Positions 43,549 through 56,594 of a stretch of 64,000 bases of DNA are shown one piece after another. The DNA lies in contig CAWZYM010000301.1 of NCBI GenBank assembly GCA_963966185.1, forward strand, positions 923,501 through 987,500, read 5' to 3'. A program made the translations under genes and the position numbers. Source of the DNA: Rhabditoides inermis. Its lineage: Eukaryota; Nematoda; Chromadorea; Rhabditida; Rhabditidae. How positions within the stretch are numbered: position 1 is the first letter of the stretch; each line of letters starts with the position of its first letter. Below the pieces are notes generated by a model. The model worked only from the letters and a program-made list of their open reading frames with translations. It was not told the origin of the DNA and did not search any database.

Positions 43549-44308
43549 TACCACATTACCACCCTTTGTAGAAAAATCCGATTTCCGATCGATCAACATA
43601 TGACACAATCACGAAATATTCAATGAGACGATGTGGACAGTATTAATCGCGCATGGTAAACACGGAACAATGAAGCAAACGAACAGGTGAAAATCACGTT
43701 TCATGAAGATATGAAACACGAAGTAACCAGGAAACAATCAATGTGCCGACTGTGAATGACAGTACATCACGAACCGCAGCATGAAATGTGTTTCATGTAT
43801 AAAACTAAATAACGCAGAACTAAAACATTTCCAATATATTTGCGCCTGGATGCCTGGAACGACTTCCGATCATTATCAAATTGAACCCCACTTACACTCA
43901 GTGCGAGTGCGAGGGGCGTGAGAATGAGATCAGCTAAAACCGCAGTCAATCTAATCAATCGATGATCAATCCAATACATCACAAGTTGTGAGCCACAACT
44001 GACACCAATGCACTAACATCATTCCATCAAGAACCATACGCGAACAGTCTGCGCAACGTGCGAAACCACACACTTTCTACGCATTTCCAATGGCAGACGA
44101 GAGAGGAGAGAACGCATGTCTCTCTCACCGGCTGGAGAGAACGTGCAGAATAGATAAACACGTGAAAAGAGAGCAGAGAGACACCAGGCAGCCTTCAAAG
44201 ACACGGAACAAATGAGAGAGATAGAGAGATACGAGATATGATCAGAGGAAGGAAACCTCTCACCTTCCACACCTGCACGAAACCCAAGAGATCAAAGCAG
44301 ACGTTTAT

Positions 44309-44680
44309 CTCTTTCGAAAAGTACACGAGTAAAGAGGAGTGGTTTGTTTTGATCTAATTCAACAAAAGCACATGCATAAAATCTCTTCGCAGCTGACTAA
44401 AATTTCAAAACAAACCTGCTCTTTCGAACGATGTTTTAAAACTCTAATTGTTTTCTTGTTAGCATGTTGAGTTCAGGTATTCAGGATACTGTTAATCCCA
44501 ACAAGTAACTTGCAACAAAATGTATGACACGATTATAGTGCATACTATATTTTTCATCGATCAGAAAGAGCAGGTTTGTTTTGAAATTTTAGTCAGCTGC
44601 GAAGAGATTTTATGCATGTGCTTTTGTTGAATTAGATCAAAACAAACCACTCCTCTTTACTCGTGTACTTTTCGAAAGAG
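44309..44680. mobile_element. Foldback element with ~117-bp inverted arms
   Basis: Arms 44309-44426 and 44564-44680 are nearly perfect reverse complements around a 137-bp loop. The inner arm ends read ACAAACCTGCTCTTTC and GAAAGAGCAGGTTTGT, closely matching the inner ends of the element at 56595-57084. Non-coding. Confidence 0.87.
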
Positions 44681-45072
44681 AATGGATGTCCTTTTCTCAA
44701 ATTTCGAAGAAATTGTTTTTCAGGTTGATGTGCCGAACATGTTATGTATACATATTCGAAACTTTAGAAAACGTATCCTGAATATGGAAACGCACTGCTT
44801 TGTCGAATCGCTCGTGCGCCTGCCAATGCCAGTCTCTCATTGACACGCGCTATTTCGCGTCTCTCTCTCTTACCCACTCACTCCGCTCCGCACACTCCCC
44901 TCCCCCCACAGTTTTCGCGCCAAAACTGGGGCGGTGGCCTGGACGGCGAGCCGACACGAGAGTGGGTGAACGAAGGGCGGGGCATGCGCTCAGCCAATCA
45001 GAGTGCGCACGCAAGAGAGCCGAGCGACCAATGAGCGCAAAGTGCAGTGGGCGAAGCTTACGTGATGCACAC

Positions 45073-45078
<6 letters not shown>

Positions 45079-45113
<35 letters not shown>
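45079..45113 (+). repeat. (CCG)n microsatellite
   Basis: An almost pure CCG run of about 35 bp flanked by CGTCGT units. It lies in GC-rich DNA between genes. Confidence 0.9.
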
Positions 45114-45114
<1 letters not shown>

Positions 45115-45469
45115 CGTAAACACGTTTAGTGGCAAAGCGGGAGAGAGCAAGAGAGGGCGGTTTTTGGATGCCGCAACCGATATTGGTTTCACGAATCATA
45201 CTCATAGGTCTTACAAAGTGATATTCTAACAAATAACGCACACTAATTAAGTATATTGTATTAGAATAGAGAAATCGTGTGTGCCTTGGGAGTGGCGTGT
45301 TGCGCGCGTCACAGCTCAAAACAAACGGGCGCCGCTGCGCGCCGCCCCTAATTAGTGGCAATCTTCACAAGTACAAACCAAACCGTATACAAAACAGAAC
45401 AATAAACAAAGAAACCCGCTCAATCAGGGTAAACAAATCTTACAAGTGAGTTATAAATCAAATGTTCAT

Positions 45470-46732
45470 TCACATCATGAACTGTTGCTGGTTGAAGTTC
45501 TGCTCCTCTGCCACAATGATCTCGCCTTCGCCGCGCGGCCATTGCTGCAAACACAAGGGCTGCTCACTGCTCACAGGCACTCTTATCAACTCGAAAACTA
45601 TTTTGTCATTAAAAATGTACCATGGAGTCCATAGCAAGTGCAATTCTCTTTTTCTCTCTCCTCTCTCTCCCTCCCTCCCTCCTCTCACCTCCGCCGCCTC
45701 CGCCACTCTCTCCATTCGAGTGAGGAATGCATCGGCCCTATCCAGGATAGCCGCTAGTCTCTCCTGATTCTCGAACTCCTTCTTGTACACCAGCGCTCGA
45801 ACCGATTCCAACTCCGCATCGCTCATCTGAATAAAGATAATCAAACCTAGACATGCGTTCTATTATACGTTCCACATGTTCGTTCACCTTGAATCTTGAA
45901 TAATCCCTGAAACGCATATCCCAAATAGTTATATGAAGTGCACCGTTACGATCAATCATTCTCGGCTAGTCAACAAGTGCAGCGGATCATAGAATCGTAA
46001 CTTCAATATCTCACATGTTGTATGTTGTTGAGTGTGGGTGGGAGGGCGCTGGTGGATGGGCGCATCCTCTTTCGACTCGGCTCGGAGGGGGCGGACGGGC
46101 GGTGAGAGGGACCCGGCACTGGAACGCCTGCAAGAAGCGAATCCTTCCTTCTCTCTCCCTCCCTCCCTCTCACCTCCCTCCCCTCCCTCCCTCCCTCCCT
46201 CTCTCCTTCCCCCCTCTCTCTCACCTCCCCTCCCTCCTGCTGCCATGCCCTCCTCGTCGACGTATTCGTGTAGATCGTCGTCTGCCACCTCTTCCACCAC
46301 AATCTCCTGCAGAGAAAAAAAACGTGAAAAATGTGTTTCCTCCCATTATCATATCACATTCACATATGATCACAGGATGGCAATGAATCAGACATAGAGT
46401 TAATCGTATAATACACCAACATTCGCCCACCCCCTCCTGTTTCACACCACAATCACATTCACAGATGATCACATAATAACAATGAATCGTACATCGTATA
46501 ATATGCCAACATGCACCCACCTCCTCCTGTGAGTGGTGAGCAGGGTGTGGCAGTGTCTGCATGCCCGCATGTCCTCCATCCACTATCCCTCCCCCTCCTC
46601 CTCCTCCTCGCATGCCCCTCTCCTCCTCCACTTCCTCCTCCTCCTCCTCTTCTCCCAGCAGCTGACGACGGATTACTCCATCAGGCAAGATGTTCATCTG
46701 GCGGACCTGCAACGGGAGGGGTCGATGAGAGA

Positions 46733-46780
<48 letters not shown>

Positions 46781-49700
46781 CGGTCAGAGAGAGAGAGAGA
46801 GACAGAGAGAAAAAGAGACATATAATGACAGACGGAGAGATAGAGACCAACCTTCCTTTGCGGACCACCCGCATCGAACCACTCGGCCTCGCCCTGAAAA
46901 GTGTGATCCAAACAGAGTTCTGAACAAGGCTTTTCACATATACGCATATTTTGTAAACGAAATATGTATGCAATACCACATTAGTGATTCAAAAGAAACA
47001 TTCAATTTTAGATCGCATCGGTATTAATTATACGTTTCAACATTACACCATAATCCAAACAATAAAATGATCATTAATATGCGATTATCATCATTCTCTC
47101 TAACCCTCACCTTCCAATAATACGTAATCACAGCGAGATGCGAGCACGTGTGGTAGTACCTGAATACACATATCTTCCTTCTTCCTCCCTTCTACCATCT
47201 TTTTCCTCTTTGTCTCTGTCTCTGTCTCTCTCTCCGTGTTTCAGTCTGTCTGCCTGTCTGCCTGTCTCTCTCTCCCCCTCCCCCACCTATCCCCGGTGGG
47301 ACTTCTGCCCGTATAGATCTTCCGCACGAATCGCCCGTCCACCGCGCGGTGCTCGTACCGCTTCGCGAGGATCTGAAAAAAAACGACGACAATTATGAAA
47401 AATGTCAAATATTCTGTGAACGATTTGCATGGAGAGACAGAATGATCGTCTACCTGTATGTCATAGTCTGTGCCTGGCAGCAGCTTGTGTGCTCTGTCCA
47501 CTCGCACTGCGTCCCCGCTCACCGGGTCGATCTTGTAGTATCTCAAACATAATTATAATATCGTGTTTTTGACTGCTTGTCATGATGTAGTTGAATGCAG
47601 TGACACATTGATATTCTTTCTACTTGTATGTCATTTTACTGTATGATCTCGCAGTAGCAGGCAACATGATAAAAAGGCGTACTTTACATTGAATTATGTA
47701 GCTACCGTATACCTACACTAATCAGCCAGATGGAAAGCGGAAACCAAAAAGAACCATGGTATTCTCACAGTCATTCCCAAAATGCACTTGATAAAATTCG
47801 TGCAAACACGACCTCTCGATTAGCCTCGTCCAGGTGAAATCGGGTTTCATTTCCGCATTCTACTGTAATCGTATGCAGAACATAAGCCAAGCGCCGCCAC
47901 AAAAACGACTGAAATAGAAGCAGCTGTCACGTCTTGAAATAGAGAGTCGAGGCAGTCGACGTTTCACATTCACTCCCTCTTTCTCTGGAATGATCGCTCT
48001 GACGGCCAGTCCTATAATGATTAAGGACATCCACATTCCCGACAATCCATGTAACATCGATCGAACCACCCTTCAATTCTACCTCACTATCATTGTCCTT
48101 CTGCTAATAGAAATCGCCACACTCATCCTCAACATTGCCTTTGCAGTCATGATTATTGTTGGACGCAAGTCTGCATTCAAGGTTTGAGTGCAACCTTCTT
48201 TATGAAGAAGATTTATTAATTTAGTACCCGTTCTTTATATTCATATGGCAAATGATTTTATGTAACATAGTTTCGTCGCTTGCTCAAATAGCAATGCTAT
48301 TAAACGATTTCAACAACACGTGAGCTCTCCTTTAAATATTAGTCACAGGTCTTAATGTTTTCAGAAATTCCATCGAAATTCCATCAATTGAATATTTCAA
48401 ACTGATCGATCTCATAACAAAATACGGTATAATGATGTGCATGTTCACAATTGCTATGAATCGCTTCAAACTATGTGTCGTCAAATGTATGCCTTGGATG
48501 TCTGGAAAGTGAATATAACTTTATACATCAAATATGTAATTTTTTAATTATTAGGAAAGGTGTATTGATAAAATCTGTTGTATCATGGACAATTGTGCTT
48601 GCTATTGCTGCTTTCCTTCAGGTGTATCCAACAGATGTTGTTTATTCTATAACAGTCTATAGTTTCAGCTAGCCAAATGCCGCAAGGAATACAGCGATCT
48701 CAAGAAAATTATCGTAGATACTTGCTCTGAAGAGAGTGGTTTCGTTTACATTGTATACATGGTATGCAACATTCAATGAATATGTACGAAATTTCCTGTT
48801 TAGATTGTTCTCTTTTTCTTCTACGGGATTCCATTTGTCAGCTGTTCATTCTACCTCGCTATTGTCATCGCGTTGAGAAAGTGAGTAGCAATAACATGTT
48901 TACCACTATTTGTTGGGTTCTCGGTACAGATACAGTCCTGCATGTTTCATTTGCAGACAACGAGAAGCGTCGAACAAAAATGGCACCGGCACGCACCAAC
49001 CGAAGCACCCCAAGTTGAACAAGGTCGAGCAGAAGCTGCTCATTCAATCCGTCATCTATGCCGTCGTGTACTATGTGAGTCGTGTTTCCTATCATACAAC
49101 GTATCATTTTTCAGTTCAAATAAATTAGTAAGCGAGTTGTACTTTTTATCCATTGATCATTGCATTCTTTGCAGACCAACACACTCATCCTCATAATAAT
49201 GCCCTTCATCGTTGGAGCGCCCGAAACGTCATTTTACATTTCCAAAATATTCATCGGATGTGAGTCAAAATTTCAATGCTGTCACCAGCAACAGTCACCA
49301 GCGGCTGTAACTCCGCAACAAATCAACACTCAACTTTCGCCCTTTTCAGTGGACCAGCTCGTCGCGTGTCTGTTTCCAGTATTCTTTGTCCTTTCCTCGC
49401 GCGACTCTCGTTCTATTCTCTTCTCGCAGCCAGAGACTTCCACCTTCGTCTCTTCCTCCAACACCACTTCAGCCCCCTCTCGCACACGACAAGTCAGGCA
49501 CACCCGAGTGCGCACCACACCCTTTGGATTTGTAAGTCATTATCATATTTATACTAAGTTTCCTAGTATTTCAGATGAAGAAGCTGGATGCGTGACGTCG
49601 ACGAATCACATGATAAATAAAAAAACGTACGTAGCAAGAAAGCAATGAGAAAGCAGCTGTCTGCAATACATAGTTCTCACATGACTCGCAGTCACGGGTT

Positions 49701-50917
49701 CGATGCTCACCGCAGGTGAAATAGCGATAATCGAAATCGTGTGCAAACAGCCAACAGCGAACATTTTACGATATCCGAATAAAGATAAACAATTGAAATG
49801 TTCAGTGACGCACTTGAATCCTATATAGAAATCACTTTGCGCCTCGATAGTACTCCGGCCGGTTCATGCTAATCTATTCCCAAACAACAATTGTTTTTCA
49901 TTTTTCACCACGAGTGGCTCACTCAGTCGAGCACCAATGCTCGTCCGGCTGTCTTCAGCCCCATACCAACACTCCAGCTCACCCCTTGTCCCATCATCCC
50001 ATCGCCTAGCAGTGCACCCCCCACCTCGAGTGTCCCGCCGGCTTCCCCCATATGCCGTTTCCGTCCCTCCGCAGCTCCGCGTCGCTCACGAAGTTGCGCA
50101 CGTCTATCACGAACGAGCCAGAGTCGCGGTAGCCCTGCGGCACCCGGCAGCAGATCCTGCACACATCATTCGTATCTCAACTATTGCATTTTAACATTCA
50201 TAGCTACCAATTTCTTCTTTCACAAATACGTCTCACCAACACAACATCCCAGAAACGAGATGTACGGCGACAATTTGAAGTCAGGCTGCTCACTCGCTCA
50301 TAAATATTCGACTGACTTGCTGATATCGATATGCGTTCCTCCGAGGATGATACAGGCGGCGGTGGCAAAGTCGACAGCGCCCACCGCATACAGGGGAGAG
50401 TCGAGGAAGTAGGCAGAACAGGTGGACGGCAGCACCTGAGAGGATCACACATTGCATAGGCAGGCCGCGGCTATAGCTACGTCGTCTACCCCCTCCCCCT
50501 CCCTGCTCACATCTTGTCCGTGTCCCTGCAGGGAGGCGGCCTCCCACGACCGGCTGCCATCCGGCGGAACCGCCTCCGCCCGCCGACCGCGCGCCTCTAC
50601 AACACAGACGATCAAACAATCGATAATTAATCAATCACCCACCATTGTTCACTTCGAAGTCGATCGGGTCGCCGACCCACTCATACGTCACCACAGCCAG
50701 CGATACGATCGTCTGCAAATCAGGTTCAGTCAGTCCAGAGTTTGTCAAACTGCCGATTTGTTTCACCTGTTTCTCTGGAGGATGGACGGCAGTGTAGATT
50801 CTCCGTATGAACCTGCCGCCCGCACGCAGACTCGCCGGGTGATCGTACCTACAACAGATGGATAGAGTAGCTATGGACAAATCCCCTGACAATGACAAGA
50901 GTAGACAGGACAGAGCC

Positions 50918-50964
<47 letters not shown>

Positions 50965-53520
50965 AAGAGGAGAGAAGCCCCCCTGTGTACCTCTTGCACA
51001 TGCACTTCCACTCGTAGCTCTCCCCCTCGATCAGCTTTCCCTTGCTGTCATCCACCCGCACCACCCTATCCTCGGCCCTCTGCGCGTAGAAACGCGTCCG
51101 ACCGGTAGGCTTGCCTGCAACACATGAGCGCTTCAACGTTTCACTACCACACTCTCCACTCCACTCATATGTCAGTGTCGTCACAACCTAACAATTATGT
51201 ACAGTGTACGTTCCTCAAAGGAATTGCGCATGAATCTTTCAAGGTAAGTGAATTAAAATTAATTATAGCTGTAATGTACTTTAATGTACTAGTACTCCCC
51301 AGATACGCTTCACGCATTCTACTTCCGTCTCATTATTTCATGCAACTCAATACTCCTTTCATATCATCCTTTTATCATCTGGATAAAGTTGATAGAATAT
51401 CACGAATTGCCACATATGTGTAATTCCGAAATCTGAACGTCACACTACTTCAGCCCCTGTTTTTGAACAATTCAAACAATAAAGATAATAAAACCGACCC
51501 CACTGTCCCATGCCATCCAGGCTGACATCGTGTCGGTTGGAGAGACCGCTAAGATCAACGACGAACGTCCCCTCGTCACGGAAGTTCTGCGGAACTGTCA
51601 TGCAGATCTGTAAACAATTCGAACGTCATAACAGGATAGAGAGAGAGAGGGAGAGAGAGAGAGAGAGAGATGTGCACCTTGTCATCTAGCACTTGTCGTG
51701 TGCCAGTGAGTAGCTCGCATGCCTCCTGGAAGTCGACCGGCCGATCCCAGTACAGCGGCCAGCCACCGAACGAGAACGACAGCTGCATCTGAAAGATATG
51801 AAAGGATGATCAGTGAACTATGCACTGTACAATTTGAATAGTTCTAGGTATATAGTTCTAGTTCTAGATACAGATAGATCCGCGAACTCTCCAATCGCGC
51901 TTTCAACATATGTGTATGGTGAGGTGCGAACAGTGTCAGTCAGTCACAGGAAAGATAACCGACAGACAATATGTTTCACACAATTTATAACAATTGGGCA
52001 ATGCGACAATAATACCATACCGTAACCATGCAGAATTTGATTCAATAACATATCGCACTAATAACTAGCGTAGTGACTAACCAAATATCGATGAATCGAA
52101 ATCCAACTTCTTCCCCCTCCCCCACTGACCCTGTTGATGCCGGGCTGTTCCATCTGCGCGGGCTGATCCTCCCCCTCATCCACATCGTCAGCCTCCCCGC
52201 CAGTCTACAACACACATATCAATGAATATCAATCGATACAATCCAGCCACTCACATGTGCCATCTTCTGCTCCCCTCCCATCCCCTCTCCTCCTCCTCCT
52301 CCTCCTCCACTCGCTCCTCCCGCCCGCCTCTCGTCTTTGAACGAAAACTGGTCCGCCTTCTTGAGAGCCGAGTCGGCATAGACGCGGAAGAACGCCTGAT
52401 TTGATAAGATAAATACATGAATACATTGTTAGGCGTAACCCGAAATCGGTGCATTGAAGGAGAGAGTCGATATGATTAAAAAAAGGGGTACAGTAATCTT
52501 GAATGAATACATAATACAGTATGCTGACCTGCATGTCGACGTTGGTCTTGTTGAGTCTGCCGCTGCCGAGATCGAGCGTGGGTGGATGGTCGGCGGACAG
52601 GTCTGTGAGAGAGAAGGCATGAGTTTCAAACAGCCTCCACATTCACAACGTAGAATTCAATAATAATATGATCAAAGCTAGTTTTTGTAATAATACGACG
52701 CATAAAATACAAACATAGCGCACTCTCTGAACCCACCCATGTCGGTGCTGCTGTACTTGCTCTTGGATAGGTTGGCCGGCCGTCCCCTGTGTACGTACAC
52801 CTTCGGATTGCCCTTCAGAGCCTCCTCCGTCAGAAGAACCTGCACAGGTGGACACGTAAGCACAAGTGAACAAAGAAGAGCACAATGCGTACCTGTGAGT
52901 GTACGAGCGACGATTCGACGCTCCTGTTTCGTTGGGGGATGGGGCGCTGTTCGGAGATAACCTTTCTGGTGGGAAGGCGGGAGGAGGAGGCGGAGGCGGA
53001 GCTGGTCATGTAGGCTGAGTCGTCAACCTGAACCGAGCTGACTTACAAGTAACTATGTTGTTGTTATTGAAACGCCAGGACAATCTCGAATTGGACCAAA
53101 CCAAACATGTTGTAACTTACTACGAATGAGAAGAAAACTTTTATAAACACTCACGATGACTTGTCCGGCGACACCGCTCAGGTCTTCCAGGTCGGCGATC
53201 ACGATCTATCAATCAAAACATCATATCGGACCAGTACATTGCATTTGATTTGCGAGGTGAGGCGAGGTGAGGTGAGCGTCCATGAGAACTGAACTGACCT
53301 GCTCGTCCTCCTCGACCTCTAGGATCTGCTCCTCCAACACCACTTCGTCCGCGCCCGGCGGCTGTGTCGATGACACCAGCTCCTCGTGCGGATCTGAACT
53401 TGATTATAATAAATATAAAACATTTTAAATAACAAAACGTACTTCTTTTAAAAAATCATACAAACCTATTTCAGACTTCATTGAGTTTGATGAAAATCCA
53501 AGCGGTGGTGGCTCAGACAT
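45470..53520 (-). CDS. 832-aa protein with a duplicated unknown domain
   Basis: Twenty-six exons join without a phase error. In order on the minus strand: 53466-53520, 53299-53393, 53155-53205, 52893-53027, 52737-52839, 52529-52602, 52255-52395, 52130-52204, 51678-51788, 51499-51607, 50991-51114, 50767-50848, 50643-50712, 50511-50596, 50317-50435, 50025-50156, 47454-47541, 47287-47372, 47111-47159, 46852-46893, 46521-46706, 46225-46306, 46015-46127, 45888-45965, 45689-45826 and 45470-45544. An acidic, disordered N-terminus precedes two copies of one ~165-aa domain (about residues 244-408 and 438-609). Copy 1 has ICMTVPQNFRDEGTFVVDL, copy 2 ICCRVPQGYRDSGSFVIDV; both continue with WGKPxG, RVD, KRY, GRFxRxIYT and LAVxTY. 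The C-terminus is Glu/Gly-rich, basic, then a coiled coil. No signal peptide; possibly nuclear. Family unknown to me. Confidence 0.85.
47990..49595 (+). CDS. Serpentine seven-transmembrane receptor, nested gene
   Basis: Nine exons, 47990-48168, 48365-48499, 48555-48621, 48669-48761, 48804-48880, 48957-49074, 49175-49259, 49350-49531 and 49575-49595, give 318 residues. Hydrophobic segments include LTIIVLLLIEIATLILNIAF, a helix ending FTIAMNRF, VVSWTIVLAIAAF, VLFFFYGIPFVSCSFYL and LLIQSVIYAVVYY. A basic loop with KHPKLNKVEQKLL precedes helix six. This is the build of nematode chemoreceptor-type GPCRs; I cannot assign a class. Donors of exons 1 and 2 are the weak GTCTG type, chosen because stronger sites break phase, so a decaying gene is possible. 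It sits antisense in the 2.5-kb intron 47542-50024 of the duplicated-domain gene. Confidence 0.75.
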
Positions 53521-54360
53521 ACTGTAAAAAGTAAATAACACTAAAACCTGGTTTTGCTAAAAATGACTATAATTTTAACTAAAATTAAGCGAACAGCTGA
53601 TTTGAAATGAATAAAATAGGGCACGCTTCGAGCCGAATAACCTTTAAATAAAATAACTTAATCGTTCTTCGGAGTTACTGTTGTTGAAAATTTCTTGGTG
53701 AGTCGCGCGCATGTGAAACAAATATAGGGTATCCCCCATTTTCACGGTACGCGAATTATCGGCGGTCGGCCAGACATGGGCGAAATGACGAGCTTTTTAT
53801 GCAAATTGGAGAAATTTCGAGGTTTTACACCGAAAACACGGCAAAAATGAAAGAAATCGAAAAATCGAAAACTAGAGTTCTGTGCAGGCGCTATCAAAGA
53901 ACCTTCTCCCTCAAACTGGGTTCTGTAGCATGGGTTTGAAGTGAGTTATTAAGTTTTCTAGATTTCACCTATTGAATAGCCTCAAAAACGTGGTTATCGA
54001 TTGATAACAAGAAAACTAGATCAAAACTCAAAAATCGAAATTAGAGAGGGCGCGCAGCGCCCTCTCTCTTGGGTTAAAATAAGGCTCGCGCCAGAATTTT
54101 CAAGTAGCGATATCCAAAGGACATGTTAGCAACAATGTGAAGTCTTCCAATTTATGTTAGTTAGATTCGCACGGTTCCATAGGGCAGATCACTAATTGAC
54201 GGCATCTTTGTATCTTTTCTCCGAAAGAAGTTATGAGCGATCTCGCACTCGCACTAGGCGAAAGGCCAGCGTGTGGGTGGGTGTCGTTTCCAGTCACGCT
54301 AGCTGATAGCTAGCCCTCTGCTGGCGGGCGAGCGCGAGAGCACGCGAGAGAGCACGCTGT
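53521..54360. other. Intergenic region with repeat fragments
   Basis: Upstream flank of the 832-aa gene. It carries a copy of the GC palindrome (54044-54066) and, near 53726, a reversed fragment resembling the repeat at 17619-17668 and 57315-57364. No exon chain was found. Confidence 0.5.
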
Positions 54361-56470
54361 TTGGAGAGAGACAGATGTACTTTGGTGGCTGCGATCAGTA
54401 GGAATTTAGTAAGGGGAGAGAGAAAGAGAGAACGAGAGAACGAGAGAACGAGAGAACGAGAGAACGAGAGAACGAGAGAACGATATAACGAGAGAAAAGG
54501 AGAAAAAGAGAGGAGGGAAGGAGGGAAGGAGAGACGGAGAGAACGAGAGAACGAGAGAACGAGAGAAGGATAGAAAGAGAGAACGAGAGAACGAGAGAAC
54601 CAGAGAAAGAGAGAAAGATATAAAAAGAGAACGAGAGAGCTAGAGAACGAGAGAAAGAGAGAAAGGGAGAAGGAGGGAAGGAGGGATGGAGAGAAGAAGA
54701 GAAGGATAGAAAGAGAGAACGAGAGAACTAGAGAACGAAAGAAAGAGAGAAAGAGATAAAGAGAGAACGAGAGAAAGCGAGAACGATATAACGAGAGAAT
54801 TAGAGAACGAGAGAAAGAGAGAATGGGAGGAGGAGGGAAGGAGGGAAGGAGAGAAAGAGAGAAAGAGAGAACGAGAAAACGAGAAAACGAGAGAAAGAGA
54901 AAACGAGAGAAAGAGAGAACGATATAACGAGAGAGCTAGAGAACGAGAGAAAGAGAGAAAGGGAGAAGGAGGGATGGAGAGAAGAAGAGAAGGAGAGAAG
55001 GAGAGAACTAGAGAAAAAAGAGAAAGAGAGAAAGAGAGAAATAGAGAAAGAGAGAAAGAGAGAAAGAGAGAGAAAGAGAGAAAGAGAGAAAGAGAGAAAG
55101 AGAGAAAGAGAGAAAGAGAGAAAGAGAGAAAGAGAGAAAGAGAGAAAGAGAGAAAGAGATAATGAGAGAACGAGAGAAAGAGAAACCGATAGAAAGAGAA
55201 AACGAGTGAAAGAGAGAACGATATAACGAGAGAACTAGAGAACGAGAGAAAGAGAGAAAGTGAGAAGGCGGGAAGGAGGGAAGGAAAGAAGGAGAGAACG
55301 AGACAACGAGAGAACGAGACAACGAGACAACGAGACAACGAGAGAACGAGAGAACGAGAAAACGAGAGCACGAGAGAACGAGAAAAAGAGAGAACGATAT
55401 AACGATATAACGAGAGAAATAGAGAACGAGAGAAAGAGAGAAAGAGAGAAGGAGAGAAGGAGGGAAGAAGAGAAGGAGAGACGGAGAGAACGAGAGAACG
55501 AGAGAACGAGAGAACGAGAGAAGGATAGAAAGAGAGAACGAGATAAAGAGAGAACGAGAGAACGAGAGAACGAGAGAACGAGAAAACAAGAGAAAGAGAG
55601 AACAAGAGAAAGAGAGAACGAAAGAAAGAGAGAACGATATAACTAGAGAACGAGAGAACGAGAGAAAGAGAGAAGGAGGGTGGTAGGAGGGAAGGAGGGA
55701 AGAAGAGAAGGAGAGACGGAGAGACGGAGAAAACGAGAGAACGAGAGAACGAGAAACGAGAGAACGAGAGAACGAGAGAACGAGAGAAAGAGAGAAAGAG
55801 AGAAAGAGAGAAAGAGAGAACGAGAGAAAGAGAGAACTGGAGAACTAGAGAAAAAGAGAAAGGGAGAAGGAGGGAAGGAGGGAAGGAGAGAAGAAGAGAA
55901 GGAGACACGCGAGAACGAGAGAACGAGAGAACGAGAGAACGAGAGAACGAGAGAACGAGAGAAAGAGAAAACGAAATAACGAGAGAACTAGATAACGAGA
56001 GAACGAGAGAACGAGAGAAAGAGAGAAAGGGAGAAGGGGGGAAGGAGGGAAGGAGAGAAGGAGAGACGGAGAGACGGAGAGAACGAGAGAACGAGAGAAC
56101 GAGAGAACGAGAGAACGAGAGAAAGAGAGAACGAGAGAAAGAGAGAAAAGAGAGAAAAGAGAGAACGAGAGAAAGAGAGAAAAGAGAGAAAGGGAGAAAG
56201 AGAGAACGAGAGAACGAGAGAACTAGAGAACGAGAGAAAGAGAGAAAGGGATAACGAGAGAACGAGAGAAAGAGAGAACGAGAGAAAGAGAGAACGAGAG
56301 AAAGAGAGAAGGAAAGAAGGAGGGAAGGAGGGAAGGAGGGAAGGAGAGGAGGAGAGGAGGAGAGAAGGGGAGAAGGAGAGAAGGAGGGAAGGAATGGGAG
56401 GAGAGAAGGAGGAAAGGAGAGGAGGAGAGAAGGAAAGAAGGAGAGAAGGAGGGAAGGAATGGAAGGAGAG
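54361..56470 (+). repeat. 2.1-kb purine-rich minisatellite array
   Basis: Units GAGAGAAC, GAGAGAAA, GAACGAGA and AAGGAGGG repeat without a break for about 2.1 kb. Pyrimidines occur almost only as the C of GAACGAG or an occasional T. A higher-order pattern is visible: blocks of AGAACGAG, then GATATAACGAG, then GGAGGGAAGGAGG recur every few hundred bases. The long Ser/Phe/Leu frame on the minus strand (54640-55908) is a by-product of the repeat and not a gene. Confidence 0.95.
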
Positions 56471-56594
56471 AACGAGAGAACGAGAAAATATCGAAAAAAT
56501 TTGAAATGAAATTGATGAAATAATGAGAGAAGAACATGTTACATGTATGAAGACGAGAGAGAAAATTTCTATGAAATTCAACAAAAGGACATAT

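Larger units (their letters stand above)
43549..45469. other. Intergenic region between two minus-strand genes
   Basis: Holds the dehydrogenase 5' flank, a foldback element (44309-44680) and a (CCG)n run near 45079-45113. I see no further exon chain. The GC-rich stretch 44880-45120 may be a promoter but has no recognised gene reading from it. Confidence 0.5.

Noticed and set aside
43202..43608. Longer N-terminus of the dehydrogenase starting at 43608
   Set aside because: The extra residues are not presequence-like, whereas the start at 43548 gives a typical Arg-rich mitochondrial presequence.
49676..49720. Second T-arm-like GGGTTCGATGC
   Set aside because: No matching acceptor stem or anticodon arm; probably chance or a decayed SINE.
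54640..55908. 422-codon open frame on the minus strand, rich in Ser, Phe and Leu
   Set aside because: It is the complement of the purine repeat array. Absence of stops follows from composition, and frames on both strands show similar artefacts.
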